Of a stretch of 64,000 bases of DNA, positions 59,901 through 64,000 are shown piece by piece (position 1 is the first letter of the stretch; each line of letters opens with the position of its first letter). The notes under the pieces are model-generated. The model saw only the letters and a list, made by a program, of their open reading frames with translations. It made no database searches and was not told the DNA's origin. The DNA is from Rhynchonema sp. JSB1_4 (taxonomy: Eukaryota; Nematoda; Chromadorea; Monhysterida; Xyalidae): NCBI GenBank assembly GCA_030248065.1, contig JASAMV010005008.1, positions 62,001 through 126,000 of the forward strand. Direction: 5' to 3'. Both the position numbers and the translations under genes were made by a program.

Positions 59901-60503
59901 CGCACTATTTTCCCCAATTGCAGGTATCGACCTAAGTGCAGCGCTGGCTGGTGCCGCAGCGCCGAGCGGTGCCGATCTGCCGACTGGGCCGAGTCTTGCC
60001 GCCGCCATGCCACCATTCTGGGCGAATCCGCTGTTTCTGCTTAACCCGGCCGCCGCAGCTGCACTATGGTCACAGGTGCGTGAAACATCATGTTGCTTAT
60101 GGTAGGTTCAGTTGGTTGAGTGTATCCGGACTGAATGCATTTTGAAACGTTGGGCAGTTGCGGTGGTTTAATTAACAAAAGTCAACTGAAACAGTTATTC
60201 TTTCAGGCCAACCAACAACACCAACCACCCAAACCGTCCGCATTGATTGGCCAGCCGAGCACCCCGGTCAGCCAACAACAACAACAGCAGGCGTCACTTT
60301 TGTTGCGTAACGCTGCAGCGATGGTGCAAGCAGCGGCAGCAGACAACCACGACAATAATGATGGGCAAGCAGCCCATATGCCGAGCAGCCCACCGCTGCT
60401 CACATCAACGCCGATTGTCCGCCATTGCGTCTCGTCAACCACACCACCAGCTCAGCAGGACAATAATGCGGAGCTGGACGAGAAACAACGATGTTCCGTT
60501 TGA
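56937..60503 (+). CDS. hbn: Homeobrain orthologue, paired-like homeobox transcription factor
   Basis: A nuclear DNA-binding regulator, in insects linked to brain development. Exons are 56937-57108, 57230-57316, 57813-57982, 59617-59755 (or to 59812), 59924-60075 and 60207-60503, giving 338 or 357 residues. Residues 30-37, FSVENLLA, form an eh1/octapeptide-like repression motif. The homeodomain starts near residue 98 ([20 protein letters not shown]) and has the paired-like Q50 (residue 147). The segment [20 protein letters not shown] is characteristic of Hbn rather than Arx or Rx (recall). An intron of 1.6 kb splits codons 46 and 47 of the homeodomain, the classic position for this class. The C-terminus has Ala-rich and Gln-rich stretches and [10 protein letters not shown] see no OAR motif. 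The exon 4 donor is ambiguous, as both sites keep frame. Confidence 0.93.
57470..57693. mobile_element. Foldback element in homeobrain intron 2
   Basis: Arms at about 57470-57565 and 57590-57693 are imperfect inverted copies rich in GGTGTAAA/TTTACACC and GGTCGG/CCGACC. TGAAACAT cores border the loop on both sides. The outer end recurs at the very start of the window. Confidence 0.8.
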
Positions 60504-62970
60504 AATTTCTCTTGAATTTTGTTATTTTTTGTATAAAATTGTCACTGACTGTGTTCCAAATTTCGATTTCGGTTTCGATATGGCTATCAAGAATATATGA
60601 TGAAACAGGCTGTTTTTTATTTAACGCTTTTGTGTTGTGAATCCATATGAGTCGAAACACATTATTTTGTGGTTGATTTCTTAAAGCAATCAACGCAACT
60701 TTTTTCCAGCACAGAATTTACCCGTTGTTTATTTTCGAAAATTGTTGTAATCTATTGTGCTGTTGGAGTTGCTCTCTGTGTTGTTCTGCTGTTTGTTACT
60801 TGTTGTTAAAAAGGAAACAAGCATTCATGATTAATAAAAAATTAACTTTTATTCAGCGCTTATATTAATTTTTAACACACGTGATCTCACTGCTGCTTGG
60901 TTGTGATGTGATAACAATAGCACGTTAATTTCATACTGTAACCCACACCGAAAATTTGATTTGTAGTCGCTGTCTCTTGTTGTTCTTTGCGTAAATGCAT
61001 TACCATTGCTTGTTATGTATTGTCAAAGTGAATGCCCAAATCAGCTACTGTACAAAAAGGCAAAGAATTTACATGATGCTCTGTTGTGGTGTAACATGAG
61101 ATAAACATGTTAATTGGATAATAATAAAAAGGCTTTATTTGCAACACAAATATTATCTTTCATTTCCCAAGTCATTTCATTCGGGACTGAAAGCACCGTC
61201 TCAGTGCTTATGCAAATGCAATAACAAGTACCGAAATACTCCCACGAGCACTTGAGGTTTCCACCCGCGGTGCATGCGACCAGCTACTAAATCAAGTCAA
61301 GTATTATTTAGTGGCAAAGACACTGGGCAGGGCACAATTAGCTATTCAGTCATATTTTCATGCCTGGTTGCTAAGTCAATTCAATTCAATTGCGCGTGCA
61401 CCAAATACCGTAATACTGCTGAGAGAAATACCAGTGGGCTGGTGTGTGGCGACGTGCTGAGAGAAACGAAACCAAACATGAAGTGATACCTTCAGTCGAC
61501 ACCGTTGGGTCACCTATAGCTTCAGCACCAGGGCTTCACTTCAATGTTCACTACTGTTTCTTCACTCCACTTCACGACTGCCAATGTCTATAATTGCGTC
61601 ATTAACTGCCAATCGTGCAAAACAGCAGCCAGTAAATGAACAAAATGACCAACTAATGGGTTTGCCTTCACCCACCCGCCGGGAGCCTATTCATGAGCCG
61701 GGCACCATATCCGGCCAAATAAGAAGGACACACTAACCTGCGGTATTTGTGCAATTAGCTCACTACCGTAACACCGTTGCTCGATTAGTAATTAGAGGCA
61801 TTATCTACTACTGTATGCTGGTCATTGAGCATGTGACAAAGCAATGCATGCAATCTAATATCAAGTTGAGCCTTTTTATTGATGATTTGGTCTTACACAA
61901 AGCCGAAAAGGCCCAAATGCCGCCTACTTAGGCCTATTTTTTTGGTGTATAATTTCGTGAGGCGACCCGCTGCTGCGCCTGGGAAACAATCTTCTGAGGC
62001 CAATTAGGCCATCAGTGAGATTACAACAAGAGATCGTATTGTGAGATAATGTTGAGCTCAGGTGTGTGTGGGTTAGGAACCTGGGGTGTAATTTACCAAG
62101 CGGACCTGTCTACAATCGGAACAAGAACTGAACCCGCGTTGGCAACCGTGTAAGTCTTTGTTTGTTCATGTGACGCTGCAGACAAATTGGGGACATTAAC
62201 GGCACTTATTGTCTTTTTTATTGTATTTTTATTTGCTCTAACCCTGGGGCGGCACTTTGATCCGTGTCTGTGTGAAATTTGACTTCTTTCTTGTGAGACA
62301 CATCCACTTACGCACATACATACCTATACCGTAACCGATGGTACACATACCACGCCTGGCTCTTTGTTTGTGTTGCGCAACAAGCCGTTTCGATAAGTGG
62401 ACTCAAATTGGTGTTCAAATTGGCGAATTTAAATGAGACAGAATTTCGGATGGATTTGGTAGGATCTGTAGCATCAGCCAGCCAGCAGTGTCTGATTTCA
62501 ATCACTGATGTTTTACTAATCCATAAGTGCCTAAATCGTATTCATAATTTCCATCCATTAGACCATAAATGTGTGTTGAGCGATTTCACCTGATCACAAG
62601 TTGTCCCACGCCAGGATGTTCCAAATTTACAAAAAGGCGCACACCGCGCTTGTTTTCACACCACTGATCCACCACGAGGTATATAAATGTACAGTGCTGG
62701 TGGGTGAGTGAGCTCAAAGTGATACTGGATACGTTTTCGGTAACTTTTGACTTGGCAATGAGCCTGAACCAGGTGTGCTCGTTACGTGACGAGATCAGCA
62801 GCGCCACGACTTGCGAATGGTTTAAAATGACCGACAAGGGGCACTGAATTGTGGTGGTTTATAGACATGCATAATGGGAGATGCCAAATATCGGTGTGAA
62901 AAATGTAACGATTTTTTTGGTTCCGCCATCTTTATCTCTGCGACACAAAGAATACAAAAATGAGCGTGAA
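60504..62970. other. Interval between homeobrain and the FMO gene
   Basis: The first part is the likely 3' untranslated region of homeobrain. The convergent FMO gene ends at 62971. I see no other gene. Confidence 0.45.
60833..60838 (+). terminator. Possible polyadenylation signal for homeobrain
   Basis: AATAAA lies 330 bases after the stop codon. A second AATAAA is at 61123-61128. The choice between them is not determined. Confidence 0.3.
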
Positions 62971-64000
62971 TTACGAAGGCAGTGGAACTTCAGGCATATT
63001 GACCGTGTTCACCATTTCAATTCCCTTTGTCTGTTTGAAATTGGTCTCATCGACCAGTTGAAATTGGGCATTTTTGTACTCAGTTAGGTCGGTGAGCCGT
63101 TGATTGTGCACCGCTTTGTACAGTCGTTCAGCAACCGGAGGCACTGGATTTGGGAAACCGCCGATTTTGGACAAATTTGACATGTACGTCCACTGGAGCG
63201 CGCCTGACACGAGATATGGAACACTTTTGCTGCTCAATGTGGTGCAAATAAAAAATCTTCTGAAATTGGTGTACCCAGAAAGTGCGCATGTCTTGGCTTC
63301 CAGCCCAATTCTTTGGTTCGATGTTCGAAGTCCCGCTCTTGCCATTCGTACATTTCCGGTTTGCTGATTGGACGCGGCATCGAATTGGTGAGCTTGAAGA
63401 AATTGATTTTTTTTCTCGTTTGGTCACTGTCAAAAAAACATTTCGGGACCAACCAGAGCACACGCGAATCTCACTTGAACATCGAAGTTGGGAAAAGGGC
63501 AGATCTTGCTGCACAGACCGATGAACATGAGCTCTGGGTGCTCGATGTGCACTAAGTGTTGATACAATGGGGTGACGCGACCCTTGGTTACGGTAACCAC
63601 ACCCTGATCGAGGAAGGGGAACGCGTACTCGTAGCCTGGAATGGCAACGGGTTTTTGGAGCACGTGATGCGACAAAACCGGGCTGTAAGAAATAAATTTC
63701 CAATTATTACCTGTGCACAGCATGATCGCATCTGGCCTGATGTCTTTGCCATCGAGCAAGGTCACGTGACTAGAATGGAATTCACGGATGCCTGGAGTTT
63801 GACACACGTTTGACGGCAGTTTAGCTTTGATCAGTGGGTGGTTGTGGCACAGGTAGACCTGAATAGGATGCAACTGATAAATTCACGTACAACGCATTGT
63901 CAATTTTCAGCTGCTATCCCCTTTACTAAGCCTATTTGTGTATAACATGCACCACAAGATATAAAATTACATCAACCTTTGGACAAACAGCAGCCAATTC
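62971..64000 (-). CDS. Flavin-containing monooxygenase, 3' part
   Basis: An NADPH- and FAD-dependent enzyme that oxygenates soft nucleophiles. Exons are 63977-64000 (continuing beyond the window), 63711-63858, 63454-63635, 63275-63392 and 62971-63203, all in phase and ending PEVPLPS and TAA. Conserved stretches are ELAAVCPK followed by VYLCHNHP, the FMO signature-like LCTGYEYAFPFL, RVTPLYQHL, CSKICPFPNFDVQVRF and a C-terminal PPVAERLYK. The layout is closest to the senecionine-oxygenase/GS-OX-like branch of FMOs (recall). The FAD- and NADPH-binding glycine motifs lie upstream, outside the window. The acceptor at 63392/63393 ends in AAG, which is unusual, but it keeps frame and homology. Confidence 0.9.

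Overview
The window looks like intron-rich genomic DNA from a nematode or a very close relative. The strongest evidence is a spliced cuticle collagen (20051-22598, minus) with the nematode-type membrane-anchored N-terminus, a subtilisin-like site, cysteine clusters around short Gly-X-Y blocks, and the usual C-terminal cysteine pair. Introns are many, often in ancient positions, and end in TTTCAG-like acceptors. A 38-exon MROH1 gene and a homeobrain gene suggest a slowly evolving lineage, possibly a clade I (Dorylaimia) worm. That placement is inference.

Layout. 1-9.6 kb is repeat DNA: foldback elements, a 42-bp minisatellite with higher-order structure, an expanded 103-bp array and a polypyrimidine tract. 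9.7-16.7 kb (minus) holds a Dbl-family RhoGEF with DH and PH domains. 16.7-20 kb is almost empty apart from a MITE-like element. 20.05-22.6 kb is the collagen. 22.6-29.9 kb has no gene I can support, but contains a (CA)n microsatellite of about 370 bp. 29.9-47.0 kb is a head-to-tail minus-strand cluster. In order of transcription it holds mroh1, an unrecognised acidic, serine-rich 369-residue protein, and a fusion of nicotinamide riboside kinase with the molybdopterin synthase large subunit (MOCS2B/MoaE). 47-56.9 kb is low-complexity and repeat-rich DNA with only weak exon candidates. 56.9-60.5 kb (plus) is the paired-like homeobox gene homeobrain, and 62.97-64.0 kb (minus) is the 3' part of a flavin-containing monooxygenase that runs off the window.

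Exon structures were built by reading splice sites and frames by eye. For mroh1, the fusion gene, the collagen, the 369-residue gene and the FMO, every junction keeps frame, which strongly supports the models. The RhoGEF N-terminus and one homeobrain donor remain open. The most notable items are the NRK-MOCS2B fusion, with the join inside one uninterrupted exon, and a 10-mer (TGAAACATCA) present about 100 times more often than chance predicts. No joint pathway is evident: the neighbours cover signalling, cuticle, cofactor metabolism, HEAT-repeat trafficking and neural transcription.
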